Made by a program: the position numbers and the translations under genes
In this document: one piece after another, positions 34,260-46,085 of the stretch
Layout: each line of letters begins with the position of its first letter
How positions within the stretch are numbered: position 1 is the first letter of the stretch
The notes under the pieces: generated by a model
What the model was told of the DNA's origin: nothing
The model's input: the letters and a program-made list of their open reading frames with translations, nothing else
Database searches by the model: none
Origin: Lepidostoma basale
Taxonomy: Eukaryota > Arthropoda > Insecta > Trichoptera > Lepidostomatidae
DNA: 64,000 nt
Direction: 5' to 3'
Assembly: GCA_022606425.2 (NCBI GenBank)
Contig: JAHDVF020000729.1
Span: 1,116,001 to 1,180,000 of the forward strand

Positions 34260-34745
34260 AGGAACTTAACGCATTGTATCCCGGAGTAAACACGTGATTT
34301 AACCAAACTTTGTATCCCGGTCCCGTGTTTTCACGTGGTTTACCAGTCGTCTAAAAATTTGCATTTTATTGTCATCTAGTGACATCTATATAACTATTTT
34401 GTAGTTTTATAAAAAGCAATTACTCAAACCATTCCAAAGCCAGGTATTTTACCTTTTATGATAAAAATTAAAAGCGGTTCTTTAAATAATAATTTTTCGC
34501 CTTCTGGAGACCACATTTTGCAGTCACCAAGTCCACTCACAAGAGTGTGAAACGTGGGATCATGGATAAGTCCAAGCATATTTTAATAGCTATACCTCTC
34601 ACAGAAAAAAATAAACCCTGTCGAATATGCAGTGCGCAAAGCACAAAGAGGGGAGTGAGACACAGTACATGTGCAAACATTGCAATGTGGATTTCCATAA
34701 AGGCCAAAGTTGGCAAAACTACCATGTAAAAATGATATAGGTATT
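34260..34745 (+). mobile_element. piggyBac-like transposon remnant (second element)
   Basis: After TTAACGCATTGTATCCCGG and a repeated GTATCCCGG motif, 34600-34737 encodes the cysteine-rich C-terminus of a piggyBac-type transposase across one frameshift: KPCRICSAQSTKRG, then MCKHCNVDFHKGQ and NYHVKMI-stop. The rest of the transposase is absent. No matching right end was found, so its borders are approximate. Confidence 0.6.
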
Positions 34746-35874
34746 CAAGTGTTTTAAATAAACACGAGAAGTTTCAATTAATTTAACTCAGTATCTTCAT
34801 AATTATAACACTTTTAAAAAACCAAATCGATGTAAAAGGGTATAGCTATTGATTCTATTGATTAAAGGGACCTAATTTGAGTATGATAGGAAGGATTGTC
34901 GTGTCTTGGTGGAGCACTTCCCAGCAATTCCAGGGTAGTCGTCCTGTTAGTGATAATATGTGTCCATGTCCATGGTAAACAAATGAATCAAATGAAATCA
35001 ACTGTGAAAAAAAATTATAATATTTATATTTATATAATATCACTGATGAAGGGCTTGTGTGTCCGAAACATGTTGGTATTTTTTTTTAATAAAGTGAGTG
35101 TTGTATACAAAGTATATAAAAAAGAAACATCAAATCAAATTAGTTTATGTTCTCAAAAGACATCACAAACAAATTTAAAGTTTAAGGCATCTATTTGAGA
35201 ACAGGTAAAATACCAAGAACGCATGAGAGATGGTTCGACTTTAGCAAGACAAGATACTCTCAAAAATCAAGAGCATTATTGTCTTTTAAACGTATTTTCA
35301 CTAATAGGATGCAAAACGTCGATCTCCGAGGAAATCATGTTCAGCAGACTGATTGCTCTTCCCACCAGTGTCATAATTATTAGGATAAGGATGGAATCTA
35401 TTAAAGCAGATGATTGTCAGTTAATTACAAAAATCGTATGCTTCTTTTTATACATAAATAGTTAAAGTTTTATGGCGGAAATTTCAAAACTCATGAAGCA
35501 AAATTGTAATTATTTGTTGATTAGTCTGTTTTTAGTTGTTGAAACATTTTTCTTATAAAATTAGTTCATTAATTATATTATCATCGGTTTATCTCTCTTA
35601 CTGCTCGAGTAAACAGGAATTACATTGTTGCACACACTTGACGTGCCAATTTTAATAGCTGTTGTTGGCCGATAACTTTGGAGCACATTACAAAACATGT
35701 TTCCACTGCTCGGTGACTTGAAGACAAATATAATACAAGGTTATGCCGAATGAATTTAAAATCATTAAGTTAAACCTAAAGTTATACACGAAACTTTAAA
35801 TTTAAGAATAGATTGAATAATAAAATATGGTTTGGTAAAAAAAGTTTTTGTCTATACTCGTACATAATGTATGA
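34746..35874. other. Intergenic DNA, no gene recognised
   Basis: A family-C-like block (GGGCTTGTGTGTCCGAAACA, 35049 onward) is present. Open frames at 35195-35465 translate to nothing recognisable. The remainder is AT-rich. Confidence 0.35.
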
Positions 35875-36275
35875 ATGATCTCTTAGACGAACGTGTGTAA
35901 AACTATGTATGATAGAGTGTCGAATGAAAACATAAGAAGTGAATGCGGTGCGAATGAAAGTGATTTGAACAAAATAATTAAAAGAACATTAAGATGGTTT
36001 GGACACATATACTGAATGAAAAAATAATGGTAAAAAAATATATTTTAACGATGTAAATGGAACTAGAAAAAAAGAAAGGATAACCGAGGAAAACGTGGCA
36101 CAATCAAATAAATCAAATATTGAATGTCGGCCACGCAAGGAACCATAAAAAATCGACGTGCGTGCATGACACGATGTATGAATGTTGAGGAATCGAGAAG
36201 AGTATGTCAAGAAAAAAAGTGTGGCAGTTCATTATTTCTGCCTAAAACTTCGGAAACATGGCGTGATAGTTAATT
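35875..36275 (+). mobile_element. LINE family 1, 3' end
   Basis: Plus-strand family-1 tail with MYDRVSNENIRSECGANES, TLRWFGHIY, VNGTRKKER-like, KTWHNQINQILNVGHARN and MTRCMNVEESRRVCQ segments. It ends near GGCGTGATAGTTAATTAG. Several frameshifts. Confidence 0.75.
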
Positions 36276-37369
36276 AGTTTTTTTTATAATATAAAATATG
36301 ATTTTTTTGAATTCCAATATTTCCAAATGCCTCCAATTAAAATAATACAATGCAATACCAAAAAATAAACTCGTAATTGTGTAACTTAAACGTTAAAGTA
36401 TTGTACAAATTCCTTAAATTATCTTATCTTTGATAGAGTTTTTTTTTTTAATCATTGAGATCTATGCTTAACACATTCAATGTGTAGAGAGCATTTTATA
36501 AAGAAAAACTTTTATTTAAATATAAGTTTTAAAATATCTTCCATTCGTTCTCAAGAGAAGAATAATAAATTTTTAAAAAATATTTCTTATTATGTTCCAA
36601 AAATTATGCACCGGCGATTCCTGAATCTCATCCATTCGATTTTAACTTTTACAAATAAAATTATAGATTTCTAAGTTATTCAACGATATTTTATTAATAT
36701 TTCTTTAATACTCATTTTTTGTTCAATCACAATCACTTATCAAACCGAATGTTCACAACTTTATTATTGTTGTAAAATCATCATATTTATCATATTTAGT
36801 AATCCTTTCATCATTGTTTACTCTTTTGTAAATGAATTCACCTTTGAGAAATACGCAATCGTTCGGAGTTTCTATTATACTCTTCATATTATTCTAGAAG
36901 GATCTATTGTTGTCCATAGATTAGATATTAGCATAAATGAGGTTTGGAAATTTGATGAGCAATCCAATCACAATAAATAACAAAATCTTATAACGCTGGT
37001 GTACTCGTATACAACAATACGCCTCTCTTTGATCGCATGTTATCGCAATTCTCGGTGCAGGATTTCTAAACCTTACTCAAGCACACATGTCGCAATTCCT
37101 AACATCGTACTTTTGTACGATGCTCAGAATTTTTGTTAATAGAGGTATATAATATGTATGATACGAGTATTTGAAATGATTTCAATATTATTCAAATACA
37201 AATATTAGCAATTTTTTTGAAAAGCATTGTTTTATTTTCACAACACATTTTTGCACTTTTTACAAACACGTTTTGGACCACATACCCCCATTCTCGATCT
37301 TTTTCGAAAGGCATCATATTTACTTTTGATATAGTTAAATAGGGATGCTGTTCTGCAAATTATTTCCTT
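36276..37369. other. Intergenic DNA, no gene seen
   Basis: AT-rich. No repeat family or coding segment could be identified. Confidence 0.4.
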
Positions 37370-37560
37370 CTATATCCGCCTTCACTTTGTGTTGTGGACT
37401 CACATTTTAATAAATAGAAACGCACTTTGTATTATCACAACACTATATTTTAATTATTTTAAGGACTGAATAAGGGTCGAAACATGTCTGCAATAAAATA
37501 ATAATGAAGTGTTGTGATAATACATACAAAATGCGTTTCTATTTATTCAAACAAATAATT
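37370..37560. repeat. Fold-back MITE, family C (best copy)
   Basis: The left arm AATAAATAGAAACGCACTTT, TATTATCACAACACT (37410-37443) pairs with the inverted right arm AAGTGTTGTGATAATACA and AAATGCGTTTCTATTTATT (37506-37550). Between them lies GGTCGAAACATGTCTGC. No ORF. Confidence 0.7.
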
Positions 37561-37739
37561 TTTTCGCAAATCTGAATATTGAAAGATTTTTTTAATTTTA
37601 ACCCTTGGTGATGATTTTCATTATTATAGCCTTATCAAAATGATATTTCGTTAATTCTTTCAGATAGTTAATATTTGCAGTAAGAACAATTGACGAAAAA
37701 CTGAATTTTCATGTGCTCTAGTATAGGTAGTGCCGGTGA

Positions 37740-38015
37740 CTTTATTGACATGTGTTCTACATTTGTGCTACAGACAATAGACTGGACATGTAACCAGACA
37801 TGGCAGTACTAGATGTGTACCCAGAATACTTGAATGCAGGCCTTGGACAAGGAACAGGAGTGTCGGAATACCACTTAAAAGATGAATTAGCCATCGCGAT
37901 GAACTGGATGCGGAAGGGTCAAAACAGGGACGAGTGGAATAAAAAGTAAGGGGCCTATTTATGGCAGTGAATGGAAGAAGGCTGAAGAAAAATATGAACT
38001 AGTTCGCGCTTATTT
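37740..38015 (+). mobile_element. LINE 3' end (RTE-like)
   Basis: Encodes, with frame breaks, TGHVTRHGSTRCVPRILE, RPWTRNRSVGIPLKR, LDAEGSKQGRVE and GLFMAVNGRRLKKN: an RTE-type ORF2 C-terminus (GHV..R...W.PRILEWR, RS.GRP..RW, WM.KA..R..W). Decayed. Confidence 0.65.
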
Positions 38016-38655
38016 AAAAAAAAGCTTATTCGTGTATTCGTCTTTAGATTCTTTTTCGAAAAAGGGTGAATTATTTTATAGAGTATCTTTATTTATAATA
38101 TTGGTAGACCTGTTTTATTGTCGCGTGGAACAGGGTTATCGACCTTATCCAAAATACTTCACTTCGCCAATATATCGGTGCCTGTATGGTGAATTAGAGC
38201 ATTGGAGGGTGGTAGAGTTTGGCATTAGGTGAAATGTAACCGTGAAGTATCGGATCCGTGACCCCGCACACTGCGGGCTTCCGTGGCGGGGGATGCCGTA
38301 CAAGTCCCGGCGAATTAAACAAGGGGGATACGCGATCACAGGATAGAGTCAATATTACAAGTGACAGGGAAAGATGCCACCATAACACCAATTCCGACAT
38401 TCAAAGCCAATTACGGTGGAATTTTATTGTAAAGTAATAAATATAGAATAAGCGGTGATGAGAAACTAATCTACGAGTCTACCGAATCCGAACTTCGTAA
38501 CTACTTAATCTTCGTGGTGTTTCTTGTAAGTATAGGCCAAAATGATGGATTGACATGCACGGATATCCTGACACTTCCTTAATCTTGTCTACATTCGTAG
38601 TGCACAATGTATCTCCATTTTATGGGATTAGTGCTGCCAAATCGGACTAATAATG
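38016..38655. other. Intergenic DNA with a GC-richer block
   Basis: 38240-38340 is less AT-rich (ACCCCGCACACTGCGGGCTT, then GTGGCGGGGGATGCC) and forms small hairpins. It resembles a decayed mobile element end, but the family is not recognised. Confidence 0.3.
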
Positions 38656-38659
38656 AATA

Positions 38660-38815
38660 AAATAATCTCTTCTATATTCGCCATGCTTTGTGTTGTAGAA
38701 GCTTTATTTCTCTTTTTCTTTTTTATATACTTTGTATATACAACACTTACATTTAAGTCAAGTATAATTACAAGAATGTAAGTGTTGTATATACAGAGTA
38801 TATAAAAAATGGGAA
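38660..38815. repeat. Fold-back MITE, family C
   Basis: TATTCGCCATGCTTTGTGTT leads into TATATACTTTGTATATACAA and CACTTACATT, which pair with the inverted AATGTAAGTGTTGTATATAC and AGAGTATATAAAAAA downstream. No ORF. Confidence 0.6.
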
Positions 38816-39164
38816 ATAATAATAGAATCACTCAAAATCAAATATTATTATTGTTCTAATAATTCGACAAAATTATAAGCAAGTATAAAATAACAATGAA
38901 TATATTATATTATAGAATATTTCGTATACAGACATGAACACTATGGTGAAAAAGAACGGTCTCCAGGATATAACCCAGAATCGTACATACGTCACTTGGA
39001 TTAATACCCCATTGCATTCCGAAACATTTGATAATAAAAACACAACGAACTTATTTTTACTCTTACTAACATAAATATTAATGTGATTTAAATGAGTAAA
39101 ATTATAGAGTATTTTGAAATAAGTAATTGAGATTAATATATTTTTCTCTACCAAGCACTCACTT

Positions 39165-39335
39165 TGTGGATAGATATTTAAATAAAAAATAAAAAAATAA
39201 AAACTTTGTATATTAACGATGTAATTGTAATTATAATTGACGTCAACGAGTTTCGCTTGTGCCCAAGACATAAATATAAAATAATAAGCTTCATTGTACC
39301 GAGTATTAAATAAAAGTATAAAAAATAATGTGTAG
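39165..39335 (-). repeat. MITE family D, partial copy
   Basis: AAAAACTTTGTATATTAACG, ATTATAATTGACGTCAACGA and GTTTCGCTTGTGCCCAAGAC match the left arm of the fold-back element at 50459-50607. Confidence 0.55.
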
Positions 39336-39469
39336 TTTTTTCTTCATTACATTTTATCATTATTGTTTGTTTGTGTAGAAAACTAATTTAATACTTCAAT
39401 CACGACATATAGTACGCCATAGATAATGCACACGAATCGTAATTTCGTAGATTGGAAAGGAATAAAAAT

Positions 39470-39560
39470 CAGACCGTCAAAATATAATGGAAGAGGACAG
39501 CAATATATCCTATCGGCCTAGCCCTCCGAAGAAACGGCGTGAAGTTTGGTTAGTTAGCTC
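39470..39560 (+). mobile_element. LINE family 1, extreme 3' end
   Basis: Only the final block is left: a CCGTC...GAGGACAGCA stretch, CCCTCCGAAGAAACGGCGTG and the GGTTAGTTAG tail. Confidence 0.45.
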
Positions 39561-39872
39561 TCTCTATTTAGTATAAAATACGATTTTCTTACATGAGGGT
39601 GAGTGACTGATTACAGCAGATATCACCTAAAATATTATATGTTTGATTGCATACCGCGTGATATATTTATTTACGTTGCATCTCCGTCCGGTCTGATAAA
39701 CATGGACATAAACTGAATCAGAAGTCAACATGTGAAGTCCGTTATGGAAGACTTTAACCCGTACCAATCCAGGTGTTAATATTCATATTTATGTAGTAAG
39801 TATATCTGTTCTTGTCGTTGAATAAATATATTTTGTCTGACAAAGGAGTGGGCGTGCGGCAACAAAAATATA

Positions 39873-41318
39873 TTTAAATTTTTAATTGTATCTCAATAGA
39901 GACGAAGAAACAAACTGGAAACTGAATATGGATGATCAAGGTGTTTACAGGACTTATGACCTGTCATTGGTTGGGTTAAGCGCACGCTTTATGTAATTAC
40001 AACATTCCCCATTCCACCATTGTTATGATCATGTATGATACATTTTTGGAAGTTGTATATATACTCCAAATACACACATATTTTCACGTGGCAGTTCCAG
40101 TTAGCCATCTATGTAGATTTGATTGTACTAATTATTTTTTTAAGATTAATCTATACAATCCATCCACTAACGCCATCTATGAAGAATGATTGTTTAGCAT
40201 TTAGCAAACTACTTTATTAACACAATGCGAAGAGGCTACCGCCTCCTATCGCACTGTTAGAAGTCGCCTGGAGTATCCACTCCTATTTTATACGCCAAAT
40301 AATTGACCAGAATATTTACAAATATTTGTGAAATGTATACTTACATCTGTATACGAATCCTGGATTTTCACCTGTGGGTGGTTAATTAAATTTTTAATTG
40401 TATCTCAATAGAGACGAAGAAACAAACTGGAAACTGAATATGGATGATCAAGGTGTTTACAGGACTTATGACCTGTCATTGGTTGGGTTAAGCGCACGCT
40501 TCATGTAATTACAACATTCCCCATTCCACCATTGTTATGATCATGTATGATACATTTTTGGAAGTTGTATATATCCAAATCCATACTTATTTTCACGTGG
40601 CAGTTCCAGTTAGCCATCTATGTAGATTTGATTGTACTAATTAATTTTTTTTAGATTAATCTATACAATCCATCCACTAACGCCATCTATGAAGAATGAT
40701 TGTTTAGCATTTAGCAAACTACTTTATTAACACAATGCGAAGAGGCTACCGCCTCCTATCGCACTGTTAGAAGTCGCCTGGAGTATCCACTCCTATTTTA
40801 TACGCCAAATAATTGACCAGAATATTTACAAATATTTGTGAAATGTATACTTACATCTGTATACGAATCCTGGATTTTCACCTGTGGGTGGTTGTATTGT
40901 GTTAATAAAGTAGTTTGCTAAATGCTAAACAATCATTCTTCATAGATGGCGTTAGTGGATGGATTGTATAGATTAATCTTAAAAAATTAATTAGTACAAT
41001 CAAATCTACATAGATGGCTAACTGGAACTGCCACGTGAAAATATGTGTGGATTTGGAGTATATATACAACTTCCAAAAATGTATCATACAAGATCATAAC
41101 AATGGTGGAATGGGGAATGTTGTAATTACATAAAGCGTGCGCTTAACCCAACCAATGACAGGTCATAAGTCCTGTAAACACCTTGATCATCCATATTCAG
41201 TTTCCAGTTTGTTTCTTCGTCTCTATTGAGATACAATTAAAAATTTAAATTAACCACCCACAGGTGAAAATCCAGGATTCGTATACAGATCTAAGTATAC
41301 ATTTCACAAATATATTTA
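39873..41318. repeat. ~512-bp unit: two direct copies, one inverted copy
   Basis: Unit 1 (39873-40387) is followed by a nearly identical direct copy (40388-40893); the landmark GACGAAGAAACAAACTGG at 39901 and 40413 gives the 512-bp spacing. From 40894 a third copy runs in reverse orientation to about 41255. It continues through the same head-to-tail junction into the end of a fourth copy (to ~41318), so the inverted block is itself part of a tandem array. The unit contains a CTATGTAGATTTGATTGTAC block and GCGAAGAGGCTACCGCCTCC, and ends in CACCTGTGGGTGGTT. No ORF with protein-like content was found. It could be a Helitron-like non-autonomous array or a young satellite. Confidence 0.85.
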
Positions 41319-41384
41319 AAAATTGAATCATAAATAACACATAAAAATACATTATCATGGATCTAAATTTATGATAAATAATAC

Positions 41385-41630
41385 GAATGAAAACGTTTGC
41401 TATCTAGATGCTTTATTATATTTTATGGGAATGACATGCTTCGCCTTGTTAAGGCATTATTTGTCACAAATATGTATAATGTCAACGGTAAGGCAAAACA
41501 TGTAATTACTGTAAAATAATAGAAAACAACTGTAATAGAAAAATCTTATAGAAAAAAGACGTTTTCATTGATACTGTTTTTTTAATATGGAATTTTACAT
41601 CACTGTTTAAGAAACAATAATAAATGTATG
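41385..41630. repeat. Fold-back MITE, family A
   Basis: The left arm has TACGAATGAAAACGTTTG, TATTATATTTTATGGGAATG and CTTCGCCTTGTTAAGGCATT. The right arm has GGTAAGGCAAAACATG, AAAGACGTTTTCATTGATAC and GGAATTTTACATCACTGTTT, ending AAGAAACAATAATAAATG. Complete but diverged. Confidence 0.7.
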
Positions 41631-41696
41631 GTTATTAATTATTACATACATGCGGCATAAAACCTATATTTTTTAAAACTAAAATAAGTAACCATT

Positions 41697-42000
41697 ATGC
41701 CAGAGTTATTTATTAACAGAGAGAATGGACTGCCACAATTTTCTTTCCTGGCATACTTCTCTCGCTTCCTCAACATTCATACATCGTATCATGCACGCAC
41801 GTCGATTTCTACAACTCCTCACGTGGCCGATATTCAATATTTGATTGTTTTTATCAATCCACGTTTTCTTCGGTCTTCCTCTTTTTCTAGTTTCATTTAC
41901 ATCGTTAATATGTACTTTTTACCATTCTTTCTTCATTCATTTTTTCCATGTGTCCAAACCATCTTAACGATCCTTTCATTATTTTGTTTATAATATTTTT
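41697..42000 (-). mobile_element. LINE family 1, 3' end
   Basis: On the minus strand, TCGTTAAGATGGTTTGGACA, a VNETRKRG-like segment, GRPKKTWIDKN-like and CHDTMYECRGSERSMPGKK frames follow the family-1 order. 5'-truncated; its terminal TTAG tail is missing. Confidence 0.7.
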
Positions 42001-43325
42001 ATTCGCATCGCATCAATTTCTAATACATATATTTTTTAATAACGGTGAAAAACACATTTCATAATACGAAGTAACTCGTTGAATTGTAACTCTTTGAAAA
42101 TCTAGTTTTTTTAGATAATCTCGATGCATGCTTAATTGTTTTTTGGATACTATTTAAAATGTTTAAAAAAACAATCACATTATCAATAAAGCGGATTTTG
42201 TTCTGCAAGATTTTCAAACATTAAAAAAAATACTAAATATTATATAATAAGAGTACTGTGAAGAAACGAAAAGATTAATAAAACTACATACAATGTTTCA
42301 CTCAAGTTATCCTGTAAATATCCTATCAGTGTATTTTCATTTAGTTAAAACGATAAGGCACAATTCAATACCTTTCCGACATCGCATTAAAATAAGATTA
42401 ACATTAAAGGGATACGGAATGTATTGTACCTGAGAGCAAAGTTATTTTGTTTCATAATTGAATTCAAGAAACAGTTTACAATTTATTTGATATCATCTAA
42501 ATATACAAAATAAGTAGGTAGCTGTGCCATTCAAACAAAAACAGTTTCTTCGTGATAGTGGCTGCTCGTAATATTTTAAGACAAAAGCAATGCGTAGATT
42601 AGAACATTGCAGTAGAATATTTCGAAATTCAAACATTTTTATTTACGTATGACAACGCTAAAGTACAATGTACAACTGCCTTTACACTACAATGCATAGA
42701 TAAGTACATATTTATGTAAGGGCGAAATTATGAATCAATTCTAAAGAAAGTACTCAAGTACATAGTAAAAGTAGCTAGCAGTAGAGTAGTAGAGTATACT
42801 GAGTTGTGGTGGTTTATTTTTAACATTCGGTTAGAAAACGTGGGGTTATCATAATCAACACCAGGTTCACAACTTTCTCGTAACAATGAGCCCATATTGC
42901 TCCCATTACGAATTATATTATATTTAAAAAATCTTGTGGATGATTAAAATATTAATCTTTAATAATGAAAAACAAAAACTGTTTCATTTTACATCACGCA
43001 CGCCTTATGGACATCTTTTCTATATGAAAAAATAAACATTATATACAATATTTTAAAACAGTATTAAAAACAAAAAGAGACACGATGAAAAGCTGAAACG
43101 ATATCATTATAACGAGGGCCTACGAGAATTTTTTATTTTAATTCCAGTAAAAACTTGAGAATAACTTTATAAAAATCAGTGTTTTGTAATCAGGCCCTAA
43201 TTGTTTGTTATGTGATTACCTAGAAGACAATTAAAACTTTGGTATGAGTTAGCGTTTTAACTACTGAAAGTGTGGGGACAATTGTACCGTTATTATTAAA
43301 TTACCTATTATTAGTTATCGTCGCA
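42001..43325. other. Intergenic DNA, no gene seen
   Basis: AT-rich. No repeat or coding segment recognised. Confidence 0.4.
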
Positions 43326-43329
43326 AATA

Positions 43330-43600
43330 AAAGTCTATTCAAAAAAGCTAAGATGGCAGTGCACAGTGGTGTTCTGGTACTGACCATTATGTATGAAAGT
43401 AAAGCATAGAACCGCTAAAATACAGAAAAAATATGAATTAGTGGAAATGATATCTCTTAGACGAATGTCTGTAAATCTATACGATTGAAAGCGTTAGGTA
43501 TATACAAAATAATGATAGGTTCATTAAGGTGGTTTGGACACATTGGTTTGGAAAGAATGAATGAAGAAATAATGGTAAAAAAAGTACACATAAATGAAGT
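43330..43600 (+). mobile_element. LINE family 1 fragment
   Basis: AAAAAGCTAAGATGGCAGTG, GGTGTTCTGGTACTGACC and TCTTAGACGAATGTCTGTAA blocks are followed by GGTTCATTAAGGTGGTTTGG and GAAAGAATGAATGAAGAAAT. The order matches the 1565 copy. The 3' half is gone. Confidence 0.65.
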
Positions 43601-43789
43601 ATATTTTTTTAAATAATTTTCATTGTATGTGATTTCCATACAGTTGGGTTATTGAAACCGTCTTGCATACCGTAGCGTGCTGATAAGTAGGCCCTATTGT
43701 CCTATAGATATGGTGAAGGTTAAGTTGGCATTACAAATAAAAACATAATTTATATTATAGATATTATCATTACCTTAACGATTACATAT

Positions 43790-43990
43790 CACAATTAACA
43801 CGAATAAAACTGTCCCCTTTCTAGAAGTTTTATTTTATTTTATAGGAATGACAATTTTGCCATGCTAAAACATAAATTTATTTTATTAACCTTAGCGAAA
43901 AGAAATTAATTCCCATAAAATAAAATAAATCTAAGATAAAACAGACGTTTGTAATTTAATAGGAGTTTTCCATCATTGTTGTAATCTTGT
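43790..43990. repeat. Fold-back MITE, family A
   Basis: Blocks: AATAAAACTGTCCCCTTTCT, ATTTTATAGGAATGACAATT and TTGCCATGCTAAAACATAAA; then ACCTTAGCGAAAAGAAATTA, ATTCCCATAAAATAAAATAA, AAACAGACGTTTG and GGAGTTTTCCATCATTGTTG. Both arms are present. Confidence 0.65.
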
Positions 43991-44194
43991 TGATATATTT
44001 AACAGGGCATAACATTAACATTTCTTCATAATATAATATCGAATGGGTAAAAATTAAATTAATTGTGAATAAAAAGTAGTTTATTTTTAGCAAGAAAAAT
44101 AATTCTAAATGAGTATTTTTTGTATGGTTGCATGAGATTTTATAGTTACCGCTTTAATTCCATTTGTTTGTTTCTGCAGAAAATCCATGTTGTA

Positions 44195-44480
44195 TAGATA
44201 CGAGTATATAAATATGACACATGAAACCAGTGACGTCACAATCACCCGCGAACCAGACGATTAGCTGCAGAGCCGCGACAGAGACGGAGGTTCCTTCCAG
44301 CTGTTGCGTAGCTCCCTTGCCCGGCTCTCGGAGTACTGAAGTAGTGAGGAGAGAGTGGCGACTGCTGGGCCACGGGGTCTCGCCTCGTGATAAGCTATCG
44401 CTATCTCTCCGTGTGGACTAGCGCCGGAGATGAACCGGCGGGGCCGAAACTGCTCCAAGTCAATGCGGATCAATGCTTGG
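44195..44480 (+). promoter_or_regulatory. GC-rich island with TATA box and CRE-type site
   Basis: An isolated ~280-bp GC-rich block in AT-rich DNA. TATAAATA stands at 44207-44214 and the palindrome TGACGTCA at about 44230. The rest is GC-rich without a convincing ORF on either strand (66 and 70 codons, both rich in Arg/Ser/Pro as expected by chance). It could be a first exon and promoter of an unrecognised transcript, or the LTR or end of a mobile element. Confidence 0.35.
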
Positions 44481-44579
44481 ACATAGTTTTCCGGTGCTTT
44501 GTGAAGTTTTTACAGGGTTGCCACCATTTTTCATTAAATTACATTTCACAAAATTAATTGTAAAAAACGAAATTTTAAA

Positions 44580-44855
44580 ACTAACTAAATAACCATCACG
44601 CTGTCTCTCCGCAGGGGTGGGCAGAATGAATTGACCGCCACACTGTTCTTTTCTGGCATATTTCTCTCGCAACTTCAACAATCATACGTCGATCATCCAC
44701 GCACGTCGATTTCTCCGACTCCTCGCGTGGCCGATATTCAATATTTTATTGATTTGATCGTGCCACGTATTTCTCGGTCTTCCTCTTTTTCTAGTTCTGT
44801 TTACGTCGTTTACATATATTATATAATACTTTATTTACCATTCTTTCTTTGATAT
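44580..44855 (-). mobile_element. LINE family 1, 3' end
   Basis: Starts with AACTAACTAAATAACCATCA and the CACGCTGTCTCTCCG block, then TGGCCGATATTCAATATTTT, GATCGTGCCACGTATTTCTC and GTCTTCCTCTTTTTCTAG: the family-1 tail on the minus strand. Confidence 0.75.
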
Positions 44856-45904
44856 TTGATGCTCTTCAGATTTGATAAGAGCCCCATTCATCTGAAGTCT
44901 TATTTCTACACTTTTTAAATTTTGAAATCAACAAAAGCAAATACTTACTAGAGGTATTTCCACAAAGTGTTGTATTTTGCAGTTGTTTCTTACTTGGTTT
45001 GGGAAAATCCGTGTAAATCGTCTTTCTGGAACGTTTTGGAGATCGTTGCAGTCTCCATCTTCAGGGTGGCTATAAATGTGTGGTGGGTAATGTATGCTCC
45101 TCCTCCTTCTACGCTGTGCCGTGTCGCCGGCAATTTGAGAGCGAATGAGAAATCTATGAAACGTCGATCCAGAAAGATGAATTTTACCGATTTTCCCAAA
45201 AACATAATAAAAAAGCGTTGATTTTTTTTCGTTATTTCGTATTAAGAGAGCTGATTTTTTTCGTTAAAGAACATATTCCCAAATCGTTACATTGCATTTT
45301 TGCGGAACAACCCTATTTTCAAAATTACTTAAGATTTTTATCACTAATTGCAGGACCGGATTCAAACATGGAAATTACATGGAATAACGAATTGTTGAAT
45401 TCATATAATAGTTGAGATTTTAGAAGTACGTAATTACATTATGTAATTAACTTTTATAATAAATCTGTAGAGATTAGATTGTGTTGTTCAAATTATTGAA
45501 TTAAAATATTGCTTATGTGTACCTATCACTCATTTTTTAGTATTTGAAATCGAACTGATTGATTACACTATTTTTCTCACTACGAAACTAAATATTTATA
45601 ACCTCCCAGTACTTAAATAATAAAAGCACTTTCATGCGATAACCTACAATCGATTTTATAGCTTTAGAACTAACCAACAACCATAAAAAACTTGATTACT
45701 GAAAAATAACTAAATTAAAAAAATAACCACATAAAAATATTTCGAGGATTCAAGGTGTGATAAAAGGTTTCAAGCTATGGTAGTAAAAAATACGTTTTTT
45801 TATAATTTGTTCCTATTATACTGTTTTATTATTTTTTTTATACTTGAAAATGAAAACAAACGACCGTAACTGTTTTTACGCATAATTCATATTTTTTATA
45901 TAAT
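44856..45904. other. Intergenic DNA, unidentified less AT-rich segment
   Basis: 45000-45200 has a 71-codon minus-strand frame (KLPATRHSVEGGGAYITHHT, then ATLKMETATISKTFQKDD), and its two ends look like variants of each other (ATTTTACCGATTTTCCC versus GGGAAAATCCGTGTAAAT). It is probably an old fold-back repeat, not a gene. The rest is AT-rich. Confidence 0.35.
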
Positions 45905-46085
45905 TTAGGCGTTTACGATGCGAGGCAGACCTAGAGCTACCTGGAGAAGAGCCCTGCAGGACGTTATGTACGTGTATATACGAGATGTTAGGCATCAGGC
46001 ATGCGATAGAGGAGAAGGTTCCTTGGGGCCCTATGCACCACGGAGGTGTGACAGGACAAAAAGAAGGAAGAAGAAGACTGTATTA
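45905..46085 (+). mobile_element. LINE 3' end, same family as 11325-11700
   Basis: It encodes MRGRPRATWRRALQD and, after a frameshift, RFLGALCTTEV-stop, followed by ACAAAAAGAAGGAAGAAGAA. These blocks match 11590-11695. Truncated. Confidence 0.7.

Noticed and set aside
38873..39271. 132-codon minus-strand frame
   Set aside because: AT-rich and overlaps a family-D MITE arm.
39873..41318. LTR retrotransposon with paired LTRs
   Set aside because: Copies abut with no internal region, one is inverted, and no TG...CA ends, primer-binding site or gag/pol frame was seen.
44990..45221. Overlapping 71- and 84-codon frames on both strands
   Set aside because: The two ends of the segment look like inverted or direct variants of each other, suggesting an old repeat rather than a gene.
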